Both the position numbers and the translations under genes were made by a program. From Meandrina meandrites (taxonomy: Eukaryota > Cnidaria > Anthozoa > Scleractinia > Meandrinidae), in the NCBI GenBank assembly GCA_963693305.1, contig OY855905.1, positions 3,970,701-4,034,700 of the forward strand: 64,000 bases of DNA, read 5' to 3'. Each line of letters starts with the position of its first letter. The stretch's first letter is position 1. This document shows positions 9,864 through 20,665 of this stretch, one piece after another. A model generated the notes under the pieces. The model was not told where the DNA came from, made no database searches, and worked only from the letters and a program-made list of their open reading frames with translations.

Positions 9864-12394
9864 CCCGCTGATTTTCAACTTCTACCTTGCAATTCACGTA
9901 GAATGTCTTTCGCTTGTAGTGAGAAACTGAAAAAAATGTCAATAAGTAAAATAAACTTTCGTAAGCCCGCGCGTACGCAATACATCTAATACACACAAAA
10001 ACTGACGTCTTTTTGTTATTGAAAATAAAATAATAACTAAAATGTTTGACTTTCGAACAAAGATGTTGACGGAAAAACTTTTCACCACGGCAATAGTATC
10101 GAATTGTATACAATTTGTTAAATCTGTGTACCTTTTTGGCCATTTCCAGCGTAACACGCGTTTGACTCGGTTTCAAAACAAGGCCTGTTGCAAAAACGCT
10201 ACGCCTGGTAATCAAAATTTTCGAATAAAAATTACTATCGTGTTGTTGATTTTCATTTACATTAAACAATGTAATATCATGTGAAACGGTCATAGCAAAT
10301 AAGAATGTGTAGTTATATTGCTAAACGCAGAAAGAACGATTAAAAAATCGAGCAACACGAATTTCGACTCGACTCAACGGGGCAACGCGACCCTAACCGC
10401 CCACACGAAAGTAACGCTTGTAGGAGACTCGACGTGCCCGCAAAACTAAACGTCCAAGGAATACTCAAGGTTCAAATAAACTCAATGGCCACGAGACCAA
10501 GTAAACGAAACTCCAAGTTTTATATAAAACTCGACCCCCAATGCAACTGGAGAGAAAAACCTTAAATATTTTGAAAACAGTATTCGTCATAAGCTATTTC
10601 TCTCAGCTGATGCTGAAAACGTTAACGTTAACACTTTTATTAAATATTTTAATTATTCTGTCAAGGTTCGGACTGCAAACTAGCCTGTAATGCACGCGGA
10701 CGTATTTTAGCGAGCGAGCGCATCTTAATTGGTCAAGCCCGTCTTCCATTTGAAAAACAGCAGAAGCCTGGGGAGAGGAAGTAAAAGCGTCCCATAAAAG
10801 AGGCGGAATGTCGAGTGAGGAGTGGGGAGTGGGCAGGGAATTCCCCCTACTCACCGCCCTCTCATTGTCCTGGTTCTCTCGCATCAACCCTCTACATTAG
10901 CGACCTCAAGGCCAAATACGCGAACAAAATCGTCAACGCTCGCTCATCGAAAAACGCCCGTTATTAGAAGTTTCTAACGCTAACTGCGAACGCATTCTCC
11001 CTCTCTTTTCTTGACTACTTCTACTTGATTTACAATTATCTTTAGCTGTCTTTATTCTTCTTCTTGTTTTTTTGTATCTTTATCATTGCATTGGTCAGTA
11101 TGTACCTAATATCGCAGGTCTCTAAGTCAATTAGTAGTAAATTTATAACACAAAAAAGATTTTCCTGATAAAATAAAAAACATTTGGGGCCATAATCGAC
11201 ATAAAATTGCATTCAAATCTGACCATGTTGTGGAAAAATCGGTGTCAGTTTAATTTGCTGAACGAATCTTCAGCCACGACCTTCAAGGTTGTATATTTCT
11301 CTGAGCAGTGACTGCAGTGGCAAATGTTTTAGCAACAAAACATAATTAATACCGATGTCCAATCGACGAAATCACTCAATTTAAAATAACACTTTTCTAA
11401 TGGTCAAGGACGGTTTAGGCCACGGTGAATCCCGACGAAAAGAGGACTACCATTGGGTTTTGACGGATATTACAGCTTTCCTTCATGCCAAGCAGCCTTC
11501 TACATTAATGCGTTTTTCTTTAAACACGTATCTGCTACTTTCTGGTGCGTTTTCGTCTATCGCCTTTATTACTGAAATTGACAAGAAACGTTGATTGTTT
11601 TCTTTAAATACGAAACGAAACTAAATAACCCATAGGAAGCCCTCCCGAAAGAATTCACGGGTCGCTTCACTTCGAAGCACTCGTAATGTATTGATACGCT
11701 GTTATAGTTCTCAAAACATATAAAATGAAAACATTTATATACCCTAGAATAGTGTGCCACGTTTTCTATACATTGAACAAGTCAGAAAAACACTGGATGG
11801 ATCGCTAGGCAAACATAGAGTTTTGAAAGCAAGTTCTTAAAGGAGCTAGATGCACTGATATTGCAACAAGGTTTTCTGCAAAATCGTCTTAATAGTACAG
11901 AGAAGTCCAAACTAAGTTTGAAAGCGCGATTCTTGCGCTTTTAACGCATCCAACCAACTCAACAAAGTTTTTGTATTCCATTGATTTCCGTTTGTGTACA
12001 CTTATTAAAATCTGAGAAATGAGAAGTTGGCATGGCTACACGACACAGGAAATCTTTACATTTTTGTCGTCAGTTCCGTCCCAACCGCTGTCAAAAAGTT
12101 TATTACAAATAATCAGAAAACTGTCCCAAGTCAAACACGGTACGGCTTCGCGCATCACCGTAATTTGTACTTGCATACACTGTATTGCAATCTAATTTCA
12201 TTCTCCCCATCGTTCGTCGTTATCCACGCCTTTTATTAAATGACGTCATATGTCAAGAACGGTTCTCCAAAATGTAACCAGTGTAGATTTCGTAGTATCT
12301 AGATATGATTTCTAGCTTCTCGAGATCATGCTGAAACGATATTAAAGTGCCCCTTTAACTGCTAAGTCTAATGCTTTTTTATAATGTTGTCAAG
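9864..12394. other. Spacer between divergent paralogues A and B
   Basis: Lies between the start of gene A (-) and the first confident exon of gene B (+). It must contain both promoters and the missing first exon of B. I see no other credible coding exon. A TGACGTCA palindrome is at 12241-12248. Confidence 0.5.
11508..11544 (+). CDS. Candidate first coding exon of secreted-protein gene B
   Basis: An ATG opens a short hydrophobic stretch (MRFSLNTYLLLS) followed by a GTGCGT donor in phase 1, the phase needed to join the exon at 12395. The signal peptide would be short, and other upstream exons are possible. Low confidence. Confidence 0.2.
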
Positions 12395-13034
12395 GTAACA
12401 AGACCTACGAATGGTCTCAGTTCAACCTGAGGCAGGTGTGTTTCGAGTGCGCTGGCGATCGTTATGGGGCCATACCTAGCTTTTTGTCCGAGCCCCGTTT
12501 GGTGGCTGCCATGAAACTGGTGTACAGACGAGGAGCGATCAGGTAGGTTCATGCTGTTATATGTCGTGCGTTGGAAAACTAGAGAATTAGAGACATAAAG
12601 CTAGATTTTCACGGTCTCATTATTTTGCCTTCTTCAATTGACAAAGTGACTACTTCCTACATAACTATATAAGTATAAAGCGAATAAAACTGTGCTCTGA
12701 TTCCAGGTGCACGCAAAACAGAGCGTACAACAGCCGCTGGGGCTGCCATTCCGGCAGCAAGACCCCCCTGAACATCATCATCACAGACCAGAAAAACCAG
12801 GTTATCTACCCTAGGAGCGAGTACATCAAGGACTGGAGCACGCTGTGGTACGCAATGCCTGGCGTGGACGAGCCCTATTCAAACGAGCTCGTGTTTTCCA
12901 ACTTGGGTGCACGTTCCGTTTTTCCTGGAAAAACATCGCGAGCTACGAGTCTGGTGCGGGGAAGATCTGAAGAACAAAACGACCACGATAACCAGGGCCA
13001 ATTCTGCGTTGATGTTTTCATCAAATACTATTGA
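12395..13034 (+). CDS. Secreted four-cysteine protein B (5' incomplete), paralogue of A
   Basis: Exons 12395-12542 and 12707-13034 are homologous to exons 2 and 3+4 of gene A, with the same phases (1 and 2). Shared motifs include IRCTQ for IRCQS, NSRWGC for DSNWGC, PLNIIITD for PLNIIVTD, SNELVF for SDELVF and DNQGQFC for DNQGQVC. The third intron of A is absent: coding runs straight through VDEPYSNELVF. Between about 12914 and 12978 the frame is shifted: the annotated frame reads GARSVFPGKT.., whereas the +1 frame reads HVPFFLEKHRELRVWCGEDL, which is what A predicts. A 1-nt gain and a 1-nt loss cancel, so the ORF stays open to TGA at 13032-13034. Product probably secreted; function unknown. 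Confidence 0.7.
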
Positions 13035-13112
13035 TTATCAGGGCTTATTATTCTTATTATATGATTCTTGGAAGGTCATTTGTTATGTTATTAGCAGCTG
13101 GAAGTAGAGTTC

Positions 13113-13118
13113 AATAAA
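13113..13118 (+). other. Poly(A) signal of gene B
   Basis: AATAAA 79 bp after the stop codon of gene B. Confidence 0.65.
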
Positions 13119-13699
13119 GGATATGTCCCAATCCTTGAGACTTATGCATCAGTTTTTCTTTGTTATTTATAAACTAAGCTGGTTAAAAAACTGATAAACC
13201 AATTTGGCAAATGACGTTTTTGCAAAGCGCTGAAACATTCAAAATTTTTGGTTGTTTGTTATCGGCCAAAAAACAATAAACAGCAGTAAGCCACTGTTTC
13301 CCTGGAATCACTAAGTTTTATCCCTCCATTTTAAACACTGAGGAATAGTCTATTGTATTGAATGTCAATAGTGTGTCCCTTATTCCGGGAAGCAGTGGGT
13401 GACCCAAATAAAGCACAAATACGACAAAAGAATTGAGCGTTTGTCTCATCATGGGTTCAGAAAAGAATATAGGCAGCTTCTATCCTTTTCCCTTGATTCC
13501 TTCCACGGCCGTCTTCTGAATGCATATGGAAAACACTCCAAATAAAAAAAAAACACTTTTATCGATATAACTAAGCTACTGGGCGAATCCATGTAATGAG
13601 GGGGACATTGGGGGCTGTTGAATGCTGGTGGACGAGCGCGCGAAAAGAGTCGAATTTTCAATCAGGCTATTATGATTACGGTCAGTAATTTTTTTTGGT

Positions 13700-13741
13700 A
13701 TCATCCTCCTCCTCCCCATCATCATCATCATCATCATCCTC

Positions 13742-13773
<32 letters not shown>

Positions 13774-13848
13774 CATCATCATCAGTAGCAGCAGCATCAT
13801 TCTCATCATCACCATCGTCATCGTCATCATCATCATCATTATTAATAT
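13700..13848. repeat. (CAT/ATC)n trinucleotide microsatellite, imperfect
   Basis: About 150 bp of CAT/CCT/CAC triplets. It lies just beyond the stop of GPCR-2, so it probably falls in the 3' UTR of that gene (as ATG/GAT repeats in the sense strand). Confidence 0.9.
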
Positions 13849-13884
13849 CTCATCTCCGTCGTCATTATGTTCGTCCTCATCATC

Positions 13885-14894
13885 TCAGAATGGCACCAGT
13901 TTTACCCCGTTAGTCTCTTTAGTGTCCTTGTACAATGGAACAGCATTTTTCGGCCGGCGATTTGTAACTATTTCTCGAAACGCCTTTCGATACGATCCTC
14001 CCAGAAACGCCACCAGAAGCGGGTTGATTGCGCTGTGTGAGTGACAAGCCCAGAATGAAAGAAGGATCACCAAGTGAGACAGGAATTGGTCGTACCAAAA
14101 GTACGTCATCAGATGTATGACGTGTGCAGGAAGCCAACACAGTGCAAATGCGATCACCAGTATGATGAGCATCTTGACAGTTTTCCTGTTATGGGCTTCC
14201 CTCCTTTGAACTGACGTACGTGAACGGATACCTGGCACCTTGTGCCTCCACAGCTTTCGACAAACGAAGGTGTACAGCGTTGCAATGAACAGCAATGGGA
14301 CGACGTACAGAAGTATAAAAACGAGGCAAAAATAAATCTGCAGGGTGAACATGTACTCGTATTTAACTGTGCAATAACTGTTTCCGTCTGGAATCGGCAC
14401 GCTTCCGTATACGATCAGATAAGGGCTCATAAGAACGAATGAACTACACCAAATGAAGGAATAGCTTAGTTTCGAATTTTTCATAAAAGTGGAGCGTTTG
14501 AAAGGAAGCACAATGCAAAAGAAGCGATCAATAGTGATCAGCACATGAGTGAGAATCGAAGCAGCGATTGACAACGCCAGCAAATATTGCATGATTTTGC
14601 ATGTTATTTCACCAATTAACCCGGAAATCCAGATATTCTGTAAATACAAATACATGACGCAGTATGGTATGGCGAAGAACGTTATCATCAAGTCGGCTGC
14701 AGCCATGTTAGCCACCAGTAGATTTGTGGTTGTTCTCAAGTGAGATGTCTTGAATGTGACGTAAATCAGCAGTAGATTTCCAACCAAGGATATGACGAAG
14801 ATGATGACGTAGGCAATCGTCATTGCAATCTGAACATTCAGGGAAATTTGAATTTGCAAGATGTCGCTGTGATTTCCAACACTTCCATTTGAAC
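13885..14894 (-). CDS. Class A G protein-coupled receptor (GPCR-2), N-terminal exon missing
   Basis: Main exon of a seven-transmembrane receptor related to GPCR-1. No in-frame ATG precedes TM1 and an in-frame TAA lies about 35 bp upstream, while a pyrimidine-rich ..ccaag acceptor ends at 14895; the start is therefore probably in an upstream exon joined in phase 1. The extracellular N-terminus has two N-glycosylation sequons (NGS, NHS). Numbering from 14859: GN27-28 in TM1, Cys87 and Cys163 for the disulfide, DRF at 111-113, CWLP at 241-244. The TM7 motif is NPLLV (279-283), so the NPxxY tyrosine is replaced by Val, unlike GPCR-1. Ligand unknown; neuropeptide-receptor-like. Convergent with gene B. 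Confidence 0.9.
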
Positions 14895-15110
14895 CTTGGT
14901 AAATTGAAAGGAAAGAGTATGTTAGTGAATATCTTTAGTTAACAATATTGACTGAAAATTACCCACCATTTAGCATCGAAGCTAAAACATATCGGGGTGT
15001 CTATTTATCAATCGTACATTCTTCTTTTTCAAAATTTGTGTTCAAATCTTCAATTTTCATCCAGTATATTTTTTTAGATAAAGCGAACTGAGTGTTTTGC
15101 AAAGACGAGT

Positions 15111-15478
15111 TAGGCCTGGTTTAAACGTCGCATTTTACATGCGCCGAATACAATACCAATTCGAGTCGACTCGAATTCTGAAAAATTTCGGCATTTGGTT
15201 TTAAACGTCGCATTTAATTGCTGCGCTATTGCTGACCGTTCAATTCCAAGTATAAAAACCAAAAATTATCCGTCGTGGTTCACAATACGCAAAATTTGGT
15301 CATTTCCCGTTGTTGTTCCGCAAAGAACGGCTATGAACGGCAATGAAACTGGAACAGTCGAATATTCGACTGAACTCAAATCTGCAGAATTTAATTGTTT
15401 TAAACGTCGCATTTTACATGCACTTAATTCGGCAATTTGATTCGGCGCATGTAAAATACGACGTTTAAACCAGGCCTA
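15111..15478. mobile_element. 368-bp MITE with 39-bp TIRs
   Basis: Left end 15111-15149 and right end 15440-15478 are inverted with one mismatch, starting taggcctggtttaaacgtcg. Counting the outer TA as target duplication, the element begins GGCCTGGTTTAAACG. The block tttaaacgtcgcat recurs internally (about 15201 and 15397), so the ends look internally reduplicated. No coding capacity. Confidence 0.8.
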
Positions 15479-16263
15479 AGAATTTTTTTCTAAGTTCCAC
15501 TTTAACGTCAAAAAGCGTCTCTGACATGTTACAAACAACGCGGTCTTTATAAACAAACAACTCCATTTAGCGCGAAAACATGCAGAGAGATTTGTCCGTA
15601 AGAAGCATTTGTGCAAGAAGCATCCGTTTTCTACGAACTTCACTCTTTCAATGATTGTTATGAAATAAAAGGAACACACCTGTACATCGCTAAAAGATCC
15701 CAAAATGGGAATATGTTTATTTTTTTTCTAGCAAACAGAGCCCAGTCAAAGCAACAGACTTGCGAATGCGTTGTGTTGAACTTAATTATGATAGGAGCAA
15801 GATACATAGTCAATTTGATAATTTCTCGGAGATTCACTGTTTTCTTAACTTAAGTTTTTGCTAACGTTATACTTGCCATTATAAAACATTTCCATCTCGA
15901 CCATCATTATTCAGATTGCTTTTGCTGCAAGAAGAAAGGTGCACCAACAATGGGGCTGAATTCCTGTTGGAGGTGAACGTACATTAGCAAATTAGCAATT
16001 TAATTTTCAGTCTGGAATCTGTTTCAGAGAGTTTTAACTTATTTTTAATTTTCGGCTCATTTTGCCGATTTCAGCGCGGCAAAAAATGTTAAGCAATATG
16101 TCATTTTTTCAATGATATATTAATTGTTTTACTGTGTTTGAATCCAAGATGGCGGCTGTTTTGCCATCATGATGTAATTGCCACGTGATGTGACGTCATC
16201 ACCCCACGTGACGTATATAAAAAGATAGATTTTTGGACATAATCCCTGTAAATTTTATTACGA

Positions 16264-16320
16264 TTGCTTAAATATTCTGGAAGTTAGGGAGGGGGGTGGA
16301 ATCCCCCCCGGTCTGAAAAG
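16264..16320 (+). repeat. Dispersed repeat family 2, copy 1
   Basis: Begins ttgcttaaatattctggaag and ends gtctgaaaag, with a G-rich centre. An inverted copy is at 20174-20234. Similarity continues outward more weakly, including aagatggcggc and cacgtgatgt motifs at about 16147-16192 and 20288-20465. Confidence 0.7.
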
Positions 16321-16856
16321 AACCAAAAAGGCCCGGTCTGAATGGGGTTAATGCTATTAATTTGGTGTGGTATTTGGTTGAAAGATTGTATTGTTGTCTT
16401 AGCATTTTAAAAGCTTTTCATTTTCTTGATAATAGAGAGGTTAAGCATGACGTTCGTTTTTCCCACGAACGGAAAAAATTTCACTTCTGCCGTCTGCCGT
16501 TTGACGTTTGTACGCGGAAATGAGTAGGTTTGTATTTGTTGTGAATGTGTGATTTTTTCCCTATTTTTCTGAGGTAACAAATGAAAGGCAAGTTCGCGTT
16601 TGCCGTTTGCCGTTTTACGGCATGCTTATCTCTCTGATAAATAAGTCGAAGGTTCGTGAATTTAATGATTAATTTAACTTTCAGACGGGGCCCCGCTATT
16701 TCCTGAATTGTACACAATACGAAAAAGCGAACATCCTACGCTTCCGTTTTTTAATCCCATCAAAAATTAGGCTCGCTTAATTAAAACGAGGATAAAATCA
16801 GTTGCTAAAAAAATAAAATGCTATTAAATTTGTTTTTTATCGTGTAACAAGAAATG

Positions 16857-16857
<1 letters not shown>

Positions 16858-16895
<38 letters not shown>
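16858..16895. repeat. (AT)n microsatellite
   Basis: About 19 AT units without interruption. Confidence 0.95.
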
Positions 16896-16900
<5 letters not shown>

Positions 16901-19554
16901 CATTGCTTCAAAAGTGATCGATCATTGAGTATAATCAAAAAATTTAAACTTGCGTCAAAAGTAAAATGTTGTGTCGTTCAAAAATATTTGCGGCTTTACG
17001 CAAATGTTATCTCCACCGTCAACAAAACTCTCGCGGATTGCAACTTACATCCAATCTGCAAATAAGGAAATTTGCACAGCTAAATGTTATTTAAGAAAAT
17101 CGCTATTAGCTTCAATGACACGAAGAGAGTTTTTCATGACCAGATCTTGAAGGCGCATCCGAATGTACTCGAAATATGCAAACTTCGATTGTTTCGTTTC
17201 AATTTAGAATGTTCTCTTTTTTTTCAGCAGCACGTAATCGGAAACTAAAAAAAATTGCTTTTTTAATCGCTAAATGCTTTCGGAAAAAATCGCTATTAAC
17301 TTAAATGAAATTGGACAGCCAAAACAACATTTTTTTGACTAGATCATATATATATATCCGTCGGCGTATTTGAATCAAACGTGAGGTGATTTCATTTCAG
17401 TCTAAAAATGCGTTTTTTCATGATCGCAACACGTAATCGGTAATAAAGAAGAATTACTCAGTTAATGATATTTTGAAAAATCGTAAAACTTAAATGGTAA
17501 CAAAACACAGGTAAATATCAATTCAATTGTATTCGATATATATTTTTCTGATAAAACATTCAAGCATCACGTGGACATAATTTGCTTCTAAGAAAATAAA
17601 AAGGAAATTTTAAGACAAAAATTAGCAAACATTTTAGAACTACCTGCAATTCCACAGAATTGGCTTCACAATGTTGCTCCAATCAGAATTCTCGTTCTAG
17701 CGAAAACAACGCCACGCGCTCAACACAGTCAAGGCAGTTCAGTTTGTCCAACGACACCTCCTTTCTAGCAAATTGAGATGCGGTAAGCGGTATTTTATGG
17801 ATTAAGACAGAAAAATTGGTTATGTACACAAAAGGGCTTTTTCCAGATGCCAAAAGATGCCACTTAGCTCCGGCGATTCATAAGCCGAAACTGGCGTGCA
17901 TAGAACCTCAAACTATTAATTTATTGTGTCAAAACGTTCAATAACGGATGCGTCAAAACACTGTGGGATTGATAAGCTCATGAGAGCAACAAAGATAGGA
18001 TGATAAAGGACTTAAAAGACTATAACCGGAACTAAATGGAATTAACGAAGTTGTGGGTTTGCAAATGTGGATTAAGTCCAAGGAAAACACGGGAAAAACC
18101 GGCTTTGTGACGAAACTACTAAAAAAGAAACTAACGTCACCGTATTGTGTTATTTTTCACGAAAAAAATGAATGGACAGTTATTCACTTTTTGATTTGAT
18201 GATATCATGGATGTTGGCAATCTTGGGGTTATGCTTAGAATGTAAATTTTCCTTGCGGCCACTTTGATATAAAAAAACACTTGAAAATTAGAGTTAACGT
18301 TAGATCTTTGACAACGAAAACACCGATCGAAAATAAAATATTTCAGTGGGCAGCAAATGCAGATTTCTGCACCTAGTGTAGAACAATCAAATTTAGAAAT
18401 TAATTATAGAATCAAATAAAAAAAAAACGGATGAGAAGCGCTCAAGAAAACATGTATAAAGGAACAAAATAGGCCAGCCGTTAACTTCTCATTTTGCAAA
18501 AAGCCTTTAAATTTGTTTTTGGCCTATCTGAGTTGCTGTAGCTTCAAACTGTTAGTCAGTTTATATCACTGTGCAATATTCCGTAGTTAATCTCTTTTTT
18601 TCTTTTTTGGCATGAACAGAACATTCTAATATTAATCAATATAATTAGAAATACGGAAATTAAGCTTTCTCGGTCAGATCCTTGACGAATTCAATTTGAT
18701 ATCTTACTTGTTTTCGTAGTTATCTGTGTATGTAAAATATCAAATTTAACGTTTAAGAGGAGAAACAAAATTAATAAAAATTCCCAAAATTGGTAAAAAA
18801 ACAAAACAAAACCGCTAATACATAAAGCTTAAAGGCGGTTGGAAGATTAAACCCACTCGCCATTTCTCAGCTTACGAAATGGTATAAGGATAAACGGATA
18901 TCTCACAAATACTAAAATAAGTTTATAAAAGTCAAATAATCAGCTCTAGAGAAATTAAATGAATTAGTTTGGAAAGATCAAACATGATCTACTACTAAAA
19001 GGTTTGCGATTCGAGTTTTATTTGCATTGAAACAAAAACCTGTTTTCTTCTACTGAAGCTAATGGTTATATATCATTTTACATTTTCAAGGGCGAACGCT
19101 TCCACAAAACCGTAAGATTTTGCTTCCGGACTTTTCATATTTCCCATTTCATACACACAAATCTTGATGGTCAAGGACCGAATTAAAATTCCACTTCTGT
19201 CTGTAATCATATTCACCGTCACCAAATCGAACCCCTGCCAAGCGGTTTTCCAATTTGGTTAATCGTGTGCTCACAGATGGTCTTCTGATACTCCACTCAA
19301 TCTTATTACCTTTATATTTATTATTATTAATATTATTTATTAATACTAACAGATATAAACACCAAAACTAGAGTACAATGCTCTCGGGTGAGGAGTTAAG
19401 CTCACAATGTTTGCCTGTTGGTAGTAATGGGTGAAAATCCGTGTCACTTTCCATTTTCGTTTTCGCTTGGTTAGTTGCGTCCGTAAATCTGAATGTCTCT
19501 TAATTTCATATTTTCCGTTTTCGATAGCTCGATCGATTATTGATAATCTTATCC

Positions 19555-19785
19555 TGTACTCTCTCCGTTTTTCTCTTTTCTTTTTATTACATTGCCATAT
19601 TCTTTTTTTTCTGGTTTCTCTTAATCCTTTTCTTTCCTTTTTCTTGTCCTCGTTTTCAATTTTCCATTTATCTATTTTTCTTTTTTCCTATTTTCCTTTT
19701 TTCTTTATTCCGTTTTTCTTTTTACCTTTTTTCGTTTTTCTTTTTCAGTTTTCTTTATTTCTTTTTCTTTTCTCCGTTTTGAAAA
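19555..19785. repeat. Pyrimidine-rich low-complexity tract
   Basis: About 230 bp made almost only of T and C on the plus strand (runs such as ttttctttttt). The long hydrophobic ORFs across it are composition artefacts. Confidence 0.8.
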
Positions 19786-20173
19786 TAATATTCTTGCGCC
19801 ATTTATGAGTTTGCCGATGTTCACTACTTGACTTGTTGAAAGTAAAATTCCGGGATTGAGCTTCAAAGTGGCTGTTTCTTACTCCTTTTGCGGCTTGTTC
19901 CAGCGGCCAATTAGGATGATTAGTAAGAAAAACGATTTCCAAGTGGTAACTTGTCGTTGGCCTGGGTTTTACACGTTAGTTGCTCACCATGTACTTCTTA
20001 CATTACAAAGGATAAAATGTCAGCCGCATTGAAATACATTGTGTTTGGATCGAACAATACAACACTGTCGTCTCCAATAAGATAGAGTAGGTTAAATACC
20101 CTCGACAACACTGTAATCGTGCTATCATTGGACTTTACTTTAACCCAGTATTGAGACAGGGCTTTTTTTAAAT

Positions 20174-20234
20174 CTTTTCAGACTGGGGTGGGGAGATTCC
20201 GTCCCCCTCCGTAACTTCCAGAATATTTAAGCAA
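20174..20234 (-). repeat. Dispersed repeat family 2, copy 2
   Basis: Reverse complement of the block at 16264-16320 (..cttttcagac to ttaagcaa), about 3.9 kb away. Confidence 0.7.
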
Positions 20235-20627
20235 AGTACAGGATAAAATTATCAAAATTAATCGAACTATTCTTGGTTTTCACGTGATGTTACCAAAATT
20301 TTAAAATCCAGAATCGCAAGACCCCTGTGTTTTTATCCTTCACTGGCTATTAGACTTCCTTAATATATATCTTGCTGAAGGCTTTTAGCTCAATAGTATC
20401 CGCCGTCTTTAAGATAGAACATTTTGAATTTCGGAGTTTCACGCCACATGACATCAAGATGGCCGCCAGAAGGCTGACAAAAAAAGCCTCATCCTGTGAT
20501 TTTTAACAATTTGAACAGTTGAGGTTTTGCAAGAGAGGTGTTTGTGAATGTTTACTTGTTCATGAAGGTGAAATGACCCCTTTTTGTAGCAGAAGTGAAT
20601 TCCAGAAGTATTGATTGATTTCCGGCC

Positions 20628-20665
20628 GCCATGTTGGTGCCCCTTTGCATGGGCACCAACATGGC
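20628..20665. repeat. Compact 15-bp perfect hairpin
   Basis: gccatgttggtgccc (20628-20642) and its exact complement (20651-20665) around an 8-nt loop. Probably the centre of an old palindromic repeat related to the nearby aagatggc motifs. Confidence 0.7.

Noticed and set aside
9814..10293. 159-aa minus-strand ORF as a gene
   Set aside because: Its frame differs from the signal-peptide frame at 9812-9863, which is supported by a splice donor and phase match; the long ORF has no recognisable content.
13576..13913. Overlapping ORFs rich in Met or Ser
   Set aside because: They are translations of the CAT trinucleotide microsatellite in either strand.
19431..19808. Hydrophobic ORF of about 125 aa resembling a membrane protein
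   Set aside because: It arises from a T/C-rich low-complexity tract; Phe/Leu/Ser content follows base composition.
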